Shown: positions 27,901 to 33,837 of the stretch, one piece after another | How the letters are laid out: each line of letters begins with the position of its first letter | How positions within the stretch are numbered: the first letter of the stretch is position 1 | Source: Sphingomonadales bacterium | GTDB taxonomy: Bacteria; Pseudomonadota; Alphaproteobacteria; Sphingomonadales; Sphingomonadaceae | Length of the DNA stretch: 33,837 bases | Direction of reading: 5' to 3' | Assembly (NCBI GenBank): GCA_018334165.1 | Contig: JAGXTB010000077.1 | Span: 1 to 33,837, forward strand | Translations under genes and position numbers: made by a program | Notes under the pieces: generated by a model | The model's database searches: none | Told to the model about the DNA's origin: nothing | The model's input: the letters and a program-made list of their open reading frames with translations, nothing else

Positions 27901-27920
27901 GAAATCAATGGCGAAACCCA

Positions 27921-28589
27921 TCACCAGTCCCCCCGGTAATCGTGGTTGGCCTTGACCATCTCTTTGAGCGTGCTGGGCCCGCCCAGCGGCTCGACCGTGT
28001 GGCGACCCGGCTCCTGCGTCCCGGCCTTGGGGCTCTTGCCCGAGGCCAGCGCGTCGAGCACGGTATCGAGCCGGTCGGCGGTCAGGTCTTCGTAGTTGTC
28101 GTCGTTGATCTGGACCATCGGGGCCGAGGCGCAGTTGCCCATGCATTCGACCTCGGTCAGCGTCCACATCCCGTCGGCGGAGGTATGCCCCTTGGCCATG
28201 CCGCGCTTCTTACAGGCGGCCATGATGTCGTCAGACCCGCGCAGCATGCACGGCGTGGTGCCGCAGACCTGGACGTGGAACCTGCCCACCGGAACCAGAT
28301 TGTACATGGTATAAAAGCTCGCGACCTCGACCACGCGGATCACCGGCATGTCGAGCTGCGCCGCGACAAATTCCATCACCGGGATCGGCAACCAGCCCTG
28401 CGTCTGCGTTTCCGCCCCAACCTGGCGCTGGGCCAGATCGAGCAGCGGCATCACCGCCGAGCGCTGACGCCCGGCCGGATAGCGTGCGACAATCGCCTTG
28501 GCCTGCTTGGCGTTGTCCTTGGACCACGCAAAAGCACCCCACCGTGCGCGCAGTTCGGGGGTATCGGGTTCGAGATGACGGTCAGCCAT
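27921..28589 (-). CDS. nuoE: NADH-quinone oxidoreductase subunit E
   Basis: NuoE carries the 2Fe-2S cluster N1a next to the flavin subunit NuoF. The 222-residue product is thioredoxin-fold, with the cluster ligands in VQVCGTTPCMLRG and VECMGNCASAPMVQIN. The helical N-terminus (RQRSAVMPLLDLAQRQVG) and VVEVASFYTMYN are standard. A C-terminal extension of about 40 residues (KSPKAGTQEPGRHTVEPLGG) is common in Alphaproteobacteria. The ATG at 28589 begins exactly at the conserved N-terminus and shares bases with the stop of the upstream small gene (TAATG). A longer frame to 28721 is only a shadow of that gene. Confidence 0.97.
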   Translation of the reverse strand: MADRHLEPDTPELRARWGAFAWSKDNAKQAKAIVARYPAGRQRSAVMPLLDLAQRQVGAETQTQGWLPIPVMEFVAAQLDMPVIRVVEVASFYTMYNLVPVGRFHVQVCGTTPCMLRGSDDIMAACKKRGMAKGHTSADGMWTLTEVECMGNCASAPMVQINDDNYEDLTADRLDTVLDALASGKSPKAGTQEPGRHTVEPLGGPSTLKEMVKANHDYRGDW

Positions 28590-29041
28590 TAGTCGTCTTT
28601 CACCACCTGATTGATGTTTATGCGTGGCGGTGCGCCCAACCGGAAGTCGATCTTCGAAATCCGAGCGGAATCGCCTTCGACAAGCAAATAATCTACACCA
28701 GCTTCTTTGCCACCGACGCAACGCATGCGCATTGTGACTCTGTCGGAAGAAACGTTGTCAATTCCCGAGATCTGACACTTGCTCAAAAACAATTGTGTAC
28801 TCTTGACAGTGAGGCCACGGACCTTCGGCCCTTCATCGAGATCTTCTAGTCCTTGAACTGTAGCACCTTCGGCAATCACGTTATTAAATCTGACTTCATC
28901 GCCGTTGAGCGCGCTAAAGTTAAGTCGATTTACAACATTAAGTGCAACAATGTTCCAGCCGTTGACACTTTGATTCACAGGCCCAGCGTGTGCGCCGACC
29001 GCAGCCAAGGTAAGAGCAGCAACACCAATAGGTCGTCTCAC
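28589..29041 (-). CDS. Small secreted protein of unknown function, inserted between nuoD and nuoE
   Basis: The 150-residue protein starts with GTG at 29041 and has a signal peptide ([18 protein letters not shown]), with cleavage likely after AHA. The mature part has two cysteines, in SKCQISG and MRCVGG, spaced for a possible disulfide, and many Val/Asn residues suggesting a beta-rich fold. No family recognised. It starts within the nuoD stop (GTGA) and its TAA overlaps the nuoE ATG. It is visibly the most AT-rich gene of the window, with runs such as AACAACATTAAG-like codon use foreign to the nuo genes. That suggests horizontal acquisition followed by exact integration into the operon. Confidence 0.78.
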   Translation of the reverse strand: MRRPIGVAALTLAAVGAHAGPVNQSVNGWNIVALNVVNRLNFSALNGDEVRFNNVIAEGATVQGLEDLDEGPKVRGLTVKSTQLFLSKCQISGIDNVSSDRVTMRMRCVGGKEAGVDYLLVEGDSARISKIDFRLGAPPRININQVVKDD

Positions 29042-30249
29042 CGGTCACACTCCCCAAACACCACATCGATCGCGCCCAGAATGGCGGTCGCATCGGGCAG
29101 CATGTGGCCCTTGCACATGAAGTCCATCGCCTGAAGGTGGCTGAAAGCGGTCGGACGTATCTTGCAGCGATAGGGCTTGTTGGTGCCGTCGGAGACCAGA
29201 TAAACCCCGAATTCACCCTTGGGGCTTTCGGTCGCGACGTAAACTTCACCGGCGGGGACGTGGAAGCCTTCGGTGTAGAGCTTGAAGTGGTGGATCAGTG
29301 ATTCCATCGACTGCTTCATCTCGGCCCGCTTGGGGGGGGAGACCTTGCCGTCGGTGCTGGCGACTGGCCCTGTGGGCATGTCGCGCAGGCACTGCTTCAT
29401 GATCCGGGCCGACTGGCGCACTTCCTCGACGCGGACCATGAAGCGGTCATAGCAGTCCGAGCGGGTGCCGACCGGAATATCGAATTCCACGCGGTCGTAT
29501 ACGTCGTAGGGCTGGCTCTTGCGCAGATCCCACGGAATACCGGCAGCGCGGATCATCGGGCCGGAGAAGCCCCAGGCCAGCGCGTCTTCCTTGGAGACCA
29601 GCGCGATATCGACATTGCGCTGCTTGAAGATGCGGTTGTCGACCACCAGGCTCATCGCGTCTTCGAACAGGCGCGGCAGGCGGTCGTCGAGCCAGACGCC
29701 CAAATCGTCGAGCAAGGCTTGCGGCACGTCCTGGTGGACCCCGCCGGGGCGGAACCAGGCCGAGTGCATGCGGGCGCCCGAAGCGCGCTCGAAGAAGTTG
29801 AGGCAATCCTCGCGGATTTCGAACAGCCACAGGTTCGGCGTCATCGCGCCGACGTCCATCATGTGCGACCCCATGTTGAGCATGTGGTTGCAGATCCGGG
29901 TCAGCTCGGCGAACAGCACGCGCAGGTATTGCCCGCGCAGCGGCACTTCCAAGTTGAGCAGCTTTTCGATCGCCAGCACATAGGAGTGCTCCATCGCCAG
30001 CGGCGAGCAATAGTCGAGCCGGTCGAAGTACGGCAGCGCCTGCAGGTAGGTCTTGTGCTCGATCAGCTTTTCGGTGCCGCGGTGGAGGAGGCCTACGTGG
30101 CAATCGACGCGTTCGATATTCTCGCCATCGAGCTCCAGCACCATCCGCAGCACACCGTGCGCGGCCGGGTGCTGGGGGCCGAAATTGATCGTGTAATTGG
30201 TGATGACTTCATCGCCAGTGGTGGGCGATTCTTCGAGCTGGAAGGTCAT
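29038..30249 (-). CDS. nuoD: NADH-quinone oxidoreductase subunit D
   Basis: NuoD is the 49-kDa-type subunit that, with NuoB, forms the quinone-reducing site near cluster N2. The 403-residue length is usual for unfused NuoD. Motifs include [22 protein letters not shown] (with the quinone-contacting His) and [30 protein letters not shown] in pieces. The C-terminal end [41 protein letters not shown] is the conserved hydrogenase-like terminus. The ATG has a GGGAG site 9 bases upstream and overlaps the stop of the GxxExxY gene (ATGA). The stop overlaps the start of the small secreted-protein gene. Confidence 0.97.
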   Translation of the reverse strand: MTFQLEESPTTGDEVITNYTINFGPQHPAAHGVLRMVLELDGENIERVDCHVGLLHRGTEKLIEHKTYLQALPYFDRLDYCSPLAMEHSYVLAIEKLLNLEVPLRGQYLRVLFAELTRICNHMLNMGSHMMDVGAMTPNLWLFEIREDCLNFFERASGARMHSAWFRPGGVHQDVPQALLDDLGVWLDDRLPRLFEDAMSLVVDNRIFKQRNVDIALVSKEDALAWGFSGPMIRAAGIPWDLRKSQPYDVYDRVEFDIPVGTRSDCYDRFMVRVEEVRQSARIMKQCLRDMPTGPVASTDGKVSPPKRAEMKQSMESLIHHFKLYTEGFHVPAGEVYVATESPKGEFGVYLVSDGTNKPYRCKIRPTAFSHLQAMDFMCKGHMLPDATAILGAIDVVFGECDR

Positions 30250-30686
30250 TGCACTGCTCCCGTCGAAGATTGGTTCACGCGGAGACGCGGAGACGCGGAG
30301 GGGGTATAACCGTTCACGATGCGCTGCACGTTACCCTTGATGGTTGCCCCGCCGAAGTTAATCAACAGCCCACAGGTCAAATCCATCAGCCGAAGATAGG
30401 TGTTTACCTGCTTCCCGTGGACGGGAAGCAATTTCTCAACCGACTTCAATTCAACCAGCAAAAGCGAATCCACGAGCATATCAATCCGCATTACAGACTG
30501 GATCACGTGGTGTTTGTATCTGATCTCAACCTTGCGCTGAGTCTCTACGCTATAGCCACGCTCTTGCAGCATAGCTGCAAGAATGAGCTCATAGACATTC
30601 TCAAGCAGCCCAGGACCCAAATCCCGATGCAGCTGAACCGCGCAGTCAAGCACGTCGCCAGAGATTTCTTCCAAATCTCTCACCAC
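30246..30686 (-). CDS. GxxExxY protein, PD-(D/E)XK nuclease fold, carried in the inverted-repeat element
   Basis: With GTG at 30686 the product has 146 residues. The family motif G26-x-x-E29-x-x-Y32 ([10 protein letters not shown]) is exact. The nuclease-like signature follows: Asp69 (MRIDM), Glu79-x-Lys81 (VELKS), and Gln93-Tyr97-Leu98 (KQVNTYL). This is the PDDEXK_3 family (PF13366), whose cellular role is not established. GGAG from the element's right terminal repeat sits 5 bases before the GTG and can act as ribosome site. Residues 129-137 (PSASPRLRV) are encoded by the left terminal repeat. The TGA stop overlaps the nuoD ATG. The frame is open to 30752 through the repeat, but that would overlap nuoC. 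Active-site residues are intact, so it is probably functional. Confidence 0.88.
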   Translation of the reverse strand: MVRDLEEISGDVLDCAVQLHRDLGPGLLENVYELILAAMLQERGYSVETQRKVEIRYKHHVIQSVMRIDMLVDSLLLVELKSVEKLLPVHGKQVNTYLRLMDLTCGLLINFGGATIKGNVQRIVNGYTPSASPRLRVNQSSTGAVQ

Positions 30687-30717
30687 AAATTCTCCGCGTC
30701 TCCGCGTCTCCGCGTGA
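30274..30717 (-). mobile_element. Terminal-inverted-repeat element carrying a GxxExxY gene, between nuoC and nuoD
   Basis: The core runs 30275-30717 (443 bases). Its ends are inverted copies of TC plus three ACGCGGAG units, at 30274-30302 and 30691-30717. The same ends bound two gene-less 146-bp elements elsewhere in this operon. The interior is less GC-rich than the nuo genes and is almost filled by the GxxExxY coding sequence. Outside the ends, GGTTC (left) and GGAACC (right) keep the inverted symmetry. There is no transposase of a known family. The element lies 5 bases beyond the nuoC stop region, so nuoC is intact. Confidence 0.8.
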
Positions 30718-30726
30718 GGAACCGGG

Positions 30727-31353
30727 TCATGCTCCTCCCTCCGCCTTCTCATCCCCAGGCAGCACGTATTCGGCGCCTTCCCACGGGCTCATGAAATCGA
30801 ACTGGCGCAGGTCTTGCGCCAGCTTGACCGGTTCATAGACCACGCGCGCTTCCTCGGGGCTGTAGCGCAGCTCGACATAGCCGGTCAGCGGGAAGTCCTT
30901 GCGGAATGGGTGGCCTTCAAAGCCATAGTCGGTGAGGATCCGGCGCAGGTCCGGGTTGCCGTCGAAGATCACCCCATACATGTCGAACACCTCGCGTTCG
31001 AGCCAGCCGGCGTTGGGCCACAGGCTAGTCACGCTGGGCACCGGACTATCCTCGGCGGCATTGACCTTGACCAGCAGGCGATGGTTCTTCGTCACGCTGA
31101 GCAGCATGTAAACCACTTCGAAGCGTTCGGCCCGGTCGGGGTAATCGACCCCGGCCATTTCCATCAGCTGCTGGTATTGGTGCTCGTCGCGCAAGGTGCG
31201 CAGCGCACCCACGATGGCATCGCGCGCGACGGTCAGCACCACTTCGCCGTGGGCTTCTTGCGCGGAGATCAACGACTTGCCGAGCGCCTTGCTGAGCGCA
31301 GCGACAACGCCTTCGTTCGAGGCGGTGCGCGGGGCGGAGTGGACTACGGCCAT
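30727..31353 (-). CDS. nuoC: NADH-quinone oxidoreductase subunit C
   Basis: NuoC is the 30-kDa-type subunit of the peripheral arm, contacting NuoD. From the ATG at 31353 (MAVVHSAPR) the product has 208 residues. Conserved blocks are YQQLMEMAGVDYPDRAERFEVVYMLLS, SLWPNAGWLEREVFDMYGVIFDGNPDLRRILTDYGFEGHPFRKDFPLTGYVELRY in pieces, and the C-terminal QFDFMSPWEG. An upstream in-frame ATG at 31401 lies inside the palindromic repeat and was rejected. nuoC and nuoD are separate genes here, not fused. The inverted-repeat element with the GxxExxY gene follows directly. Confidence 0.96.
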   Translation of the reverse strand: MAVVHSAPRTASNEGVVAALSKALGKSLISAQEAHGEVVLTVARDAIVGALRTLRDEHQYQQLMEMAGVDYPDRAERFEVVYMLLSVTKNHRLLVKVNAAEDSPVPSVTSLWPNAGWLEREVFDMYGVIFDGNPDLRRILTDYGFEGHPFRKDFPLTGYVELRYSPEEARVVYEPVKLAQDLRQFDFMSPWEGAEYVLPGDEKAEGGA

Positions 31354-31366
31354 TAGATACCTACCT

Positions 31367-31430
31367 CCGTTCGCATCGAGCGAAGTCGAGATGCCGCGCA
31401 CAGTGTCTCGACTTCGCTCGACACGAACGG
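31367..31430. repeat. Palindromic repeat between nuoB and nuoC (family copy 2)
   Basis: The inverted arms, at 31367-31391 and 31405-31430, share the core CGAGCGAAGTCGAG and the outer CCGTTCG/CGAACGG with the copy at 11799-11867. They form an imperfect stem of about 24 bp with a short loop. It fills most of the 103-base nuoB-nuoC gap. Within an operon it cannot be a complete terminator. It could stabilise or process the transcript. Confidence 0.8.
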
Positions 31431-31456
31431 GTGTGGTTTGTGGATCAGTTCGCAGC

Positions 31457-32011
31457 TCATCGCTCGACCGTCCCGACCCGGCGGATCTTGCGCTGGAGCT
31501 GCATCACGCCATACATCAGCGCCTCGGCAGTCGGCGGGCAGCCGGGGACGTAGATATCGACCGGAACGATCCGGTCACACCCGCGCACCACCGAATAGCT
31601 GTAGTGGTAATAGCCGCCGCCATTGGCGCAGCTGCCCATCGAGATGACGTATTTCGGCTCCGACATCTGGTCGTAAACCTTGCGCAGCGCCGGGGCCATC
31701 TTGTTGCACAGCGTGCCCGCGACGATCATCACGTCCGATTGGCGTGGGGACGCGCGCGGGGCGAAGCCGAAGCGTTCCATATCGTAGCGCGGCATGTTGA
31801 CATGGATCATCTCGACCGCGCAGCAGGCGAGGCCAAAGGTCATCCACCACAGCGAGCCGGTGCGGGCCCACTGGAACAGGTCCTCGGTGTTGGTGACCAG
31901 GAAGCCCTTGTCACCCAACTCACCATTGAGGTCATTGAAGAACGCCGCGTCAGGCGCGGTAACCGGGCCGTTCCACAGCGGGCGGCCAAGGGCATCAACC
32001 GGAACACTCAT
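31457..32011 (-). CDS. nuoB: NADH-quinone oxidoreductase subunit B
   Basis: NuoB ligates cluster N2, the terminal iron-sulfur cluster that reduces quinone. The 184-residue product contains the ligand cysteines in [10 protein letters not shown] (two adjacent Cys), MGSCANGG and [14 protein letters not shown], and the usual [20 protein letters not shown] block. The ATG at 32011 overlaps the nuoA stop (ATGA) and begins the normal N-terminus MSVPVDALG. An upstream frame to 32092 is a shadow of nuoA. It is followed by a palindromic repeat before nuoC. Confidence 0.97.
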   Translation of the reverse strand: MSVPVDALGRPLWNGPVTAPDAAFFNDLNGELGDKGFLVTNTEDLFQWARTGSLWWMTFGLACCAVEMIHVNMPRYDMERFGFAPRASPRQSDVMIVAGTLCNKMAPALRKVYDQMSEPKYVISMGSCANGGGYYHYSYSVVRGCDRIVPVDIYVPGCPPTAEALMYGVMQLQRKIRRVGTVER

Positions 32012-32382
32012 TCCCAATCCAAAGCCCCCATTTTCCAGGCATAGACCAGACCCAACACCAGTTCGGCAATAAACACCATCATCGCAATCCACGCCGCCCA
32101 GCCCAGGTCCAGGAAGGTCACTGCCCAGGGGAACAGAAACGCGGCTTCAAGATCGAAGATGATGAACAGAATCGCGACCAGATAGAAGCGCACGTCGAAC
32201 TGGCTGCGCGGTTCCTCGAAGGCGGGAAAGCCGCATTCGTACTCGCTGTTCTTCTCGTCATTCGGCTGGTGCGTGCCGGTCAGCCGGGCAACGCCCATCG
32301 GCGCGAACACGAACAAGGCCGAAAGCCCGAAGGCGATTCCCAGGAAGATCAGGATCGGCAGGTATTGCGACAGGTCTACCAA
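32008..32382 (-). CDS. nuoA: NADH-quinone oxidoreductase subunit A
   Basis: NuoA is a three-helix membrane subunit at the interface of the two arms of complex I and the first gene of the operon. The 124-residue product has helices at about residues 7-30, 66-88 and 95-116. The conserved loop [42 protein letters not shown] (in pieces) contains the Cys of the quinone-site loop and the essential acidic residues. The 242-base region upstream should carry the operon promoter. The stop overlaps the nuoB start. Confidence 0.97.
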   Translation of the reverse strand: MVDLSQYLPILIFLGIAFGLSALFVFAPMGVARLTGTHQPNDEKNSEYECGFPAFEEPRSQFDVRFYLVAILFIIFDLEAAFLFPWAVTFLDLGWAAWIAMMVFIAELVLGLVYAWKMGALDWE

Positions 32383-32515
32383 GGCGCGGACTCACCTAGC
32401 TTTCAGATAGCCCGCGCCCTAGTCCCGGCCAGCCCCCCGCGCAAGGGGGACTGCCCTTAGAATTGCTCAAATTTCCACGCCGAAACACAAAATACGATCC
32501 GATGTCCGCGATTCC

Positions 32516-32620
32516 CCCCTCCCGCTTGCGGGAGGGGTCGGGGGTGGGTCAGTCGGCCACCCGGAACCTTGCGATTTGATTCACTTGCCCACCCCTAGCC
32601 CCTCCCGCAAGCGGGAGGGG
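32516..32620. repeat. Nested palindrome upstream of nuoA, probable terminator of the aldehyde dehydrogenase gene
   Basis: Two perfect hairpins, CCCCTCCCGC-TT-GCGGGAGGGG (32516-32537) and CCCCTCCCGC-AA-GCGGGAGGGG (32599-32620), are themselves inverted with respect to each other. The symmetry extends to GGGGTGGGT (left) and GCCCACCCC (right). The right hairpin begins 5 bases past the stop of the dehydrogenase gene on the minus strand, fitting a terminator, though no strong U-run follows. Similar palindromes are common between sphingomonad genes, so this is also a dispersed-repeat candidate. Confidence 0.8.
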
Positions 32621-32624
32621 AACC

Positions 32625-33837
32625 TTACTTCTTCAGCTCACGCGCCAGGGTGGACTGGGTGGTCTTGCCATAGGGCGGCTTGAAGCCCGAGAGCTTGCCG
32701 ACATCGAGCCCCGGCTGGCGATAGACCGCGCGGCCGTGGCTGAAGGTCTTGAACCCGTCCAGCCCATGGTAATTGCCCATTCCCGAAGGCCCGACCCCGC
32801 CGAACGGCAGATCTTCCATCGCATTGTGGAACAGCACGTCGTTGACCGTAACCCCGCCCGAGATCGTGCGGCTGAGCACGTGTCGCTCCTCGACCTTGTC
32901 GCTGCCGAAGTAATAGAGGCCAAGCGGACGGTCATGCGCGTTGACGTAATCGATCGCCTGATCGATCGAGTCATAGGTCATCACCGGCAGGATCGGGCCG
33001 AAGATTTCCTCCTGCATGACCTTCATGTCGTCGGTGACATTGCGCACGATGGTCAGCGGCATCTTGTTGCCGTTTGAAGCCTTGAAGTCCTCGCCCGCGG
33101 GATTGACCTCGATCAGCTCGGCGCCCTTGTCCTGCGCGTCCTTGAGATAGCCTTGCAGGCGTTCGAAGTTACGGCCGTTGACCACCGAGGTGTAGTCGTC
33201 ATTGGCGAGCAGCGTCGGGTACATCTCGGCCACGCCGCTTTTGACGCTTTCGATCACCTCGCCTTCCTGGTCCTTGGCAACCAGCAGGTAATCGGGCGCG
33301 AGACAGATCTGCCCGGCGTTCATCATCTTGCCCATCGCGATCCGCGATCCGGCCTTGGTCTTGTCGGCGCTGCGGCCGATAAAGGTCGGGCTCTTGCCGC
33401 CCAGTTCCAGCGTCACCGGCACCAGATTGTCCGCTGCGGCGCGCATGATGTGTTTGCCCACGCTGGTCGCGCCAGTGAAGATCATATGGTCGAAGGCGAG
33501 CTTGCTGAAAGCCGTGCCGACTTCGACCCCGCCGGTGAAAACCGCCATTTCTTCTTCGGCGAAGTACTGCGGGACAACCTCGGCAAAGACCTCCGCGACG
33601 CGCTCGGTGAACTCGCTCGGCTTGATCATTGCACGGTTGCCAGCTGCCAGGATCCCGGCCATCGGCACCATCACCATGCCGACCGGGAAGTTCCACGGCG
33701 CGATCACCCCGACCACGCCCTTGGGCTGCCAGACCACTTCGGCCTTTGCGCCGAGCAGATTAAGCGGGAACATCGGTTTGCGCTTTTCGTTGCGACTCCA
33801 GGCCTCAAAATGCTTCTTCGAGTGCTTGAGCGCGCCA
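32625..33837 (-). CDS. Coniferyl-aldehyde-dehydrogenase-type NAD(P)-dependent aldehyde dehydrogenase (5' end outside window)
   Basis: The frame is open through the right edge, so about 403 C-terminal residues of a protein usually near 470 are present. It oxidises an aldehyde to the acid in the cytoplasm. ALDH motifs are GVVGVIAPWNFPVGM (cofactor binding), FTGATSVGKHIM (Rossmann glycine), VTLELGGKSP (general-base Glu), MNAGQICLAPDY (nucleophile Cys), EEIFGPILPV and PFGGVGPSGMGNYHG. The Q-I-C-L-A-P-D-Y active-site context and compact C-terminus resemble coniferyl aldehyde dehydrogenase (CalB) more than betaine or succinate-semialdehyde enzymes. The substrate is not provable. It ends just before a hairpin and is on the same strand as nuoA, but the palindrome argues for separate transcription. 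Confidence 0.9.
   Translation of the reverse strand, partial: GALKHSKKHFEAWSRNEKRKPMFPLNLLGAKAEVVWQPKGVVGVIAPWNFPVGMVMVPMAGILAAGNRAMIKPSEFTERVAEVFAEVVPQYFAEEEMAVFTGGVEVGTAFSKLAFDHMIFTGATSVGKHIMRAAADNLVPVTLELGGKSPTFIGRSADKTKAGSRIAMGKMMNAGQICLAPDYLLVAKDQEGEVIESVKSGVAEMYPTLLANDDYTSVVNGRNFERLQGYLKDAQDKGAELIEVNPAGEDFKASNGNKMPLTIVRNVTDDMKVMQEEIFGPILPVMTYDSIDQAIDYVNAHDRPLGLYYFGSDKVEERHVLSRTISGGVTVNDVLFHNAMEDLPFGGVGPSGMGNYHGLDGFKTFSHGRAVYRQPGLDVGKLSGFKPPYGKTTQSTLARELKK

Noticed and set aside
26507-27955. 482-codon plus-strand open frame
   Set aside because: Antisense to nuoF running into the inverted-repeat element; its repeat-encoded AETRR segment only reflects the element.
27733-28167. 144-codon minus-strand frame across the 146-bp element
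   Set aside because: Made of nuoE out-of-frame sequence plus the element; no start near a ribosome site and no known family.
27051-28721. Longer starts for several genes (for example nuoE to 28721)
   Set aside because: Upstream parts are out-of-frame readings of the preceding gene; conserved N-termini and overlap starts are at the chosen codons.
21286-30717. ACGCGGAG tandem repeats as simple microsatellites
   Set aside because: Always three units, always paired in inverted orientation, twice with identical 146-base core length; this is element structure, not slippage.
32383-32624. CRISPR-like repeats upstream of nuoA
   Set aside because: Only two inverted palindromes, no regularly spaced direct repeats and no cas genes.

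Overview
The window is a high-GC alphaproteobacterial chromosome segment, most probably from the order Sphingomonadales (Sphingomonadaceae or Erythrobacteraceae). This rests on the gene content and order (moeA-lexA-comEC-gltA; nuoA to nuoN followed by birA-coaX-rnj-DUF1467), on GTTC-N7-GTTC type LexA boxes, and on dispersed palindromic repeats of a style common in that order. No genome comparison was run. No rRNA, tRNA, CRISPR array or transposase gene was recognised.

Left part (1-9157): the 3' end of moeA, then lexA with a double operator, comEC convergent to lexA, and gltA (citrate synthase). A minus-strand group follows with four genes: a 100-aa Hpt-like protein, a nucleotidyltransferase-like membrane protein, a helical protein of unknown function, and a histidine-kinase-like protein. 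Both the Hpt-like and the kinase-like protein lack the histidine expected at the phosphotransfer position.

Middle (9158-15310): a divergent 873-aa membrane-anchored coiled-coil protein resembles the polarity factor TipN in architecture. Convergent to it is the minus-strand tail of the complex I operon: birA, coaX, rnj (RNase J) and a DUF1467 gene, joined by short overlaps or gaps.

Right part (15307-32382): a complete 14-subunit NADH:quinone oxidoreductase operon, nuoA to nuoN, on the minus strand. Its striking property is that all eight consecutive junctions from nuoB/nuoC to nuoI/nuoJ carry an insert, while nuoA/nuoB and nuoJ to nuoN are tight. The inserts are a palindromic repeat (B/C), a terminal-inverted-repeat element carrying a GxxExxY PD-(D/E)XK protein (C/D), three small secreted proteins (D/E, F/G, H/I), a small membrane protein (G/H), and two gene-less elements of identical 146-bp core length with the same terminal repeats (E/F and I/J). 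The four small genes overlap both neighbours by 1-4 nt, and the GxxExxY frame ends on the nuoD start codon.

The terminal inverted repeat is TC plus three tandem copies of ACGCGGAG. In the gene-bearing copy one repeat supplies a plausible Shine-Dalgarno sequence and the other encodes the C-terminal tail of the protein. My main candidate for an undescribed system is therefore a GxxExxY nuclease-fold protein with its own inverted-repeat element and short non-autonomous derivatives, analogous in layout to REP/RAYT pairs. Upstream of nuoA lies a nested palindrome and the 3' part of a coniferyl-aldehyde-dehydrogenase-type gene that runs off the window.
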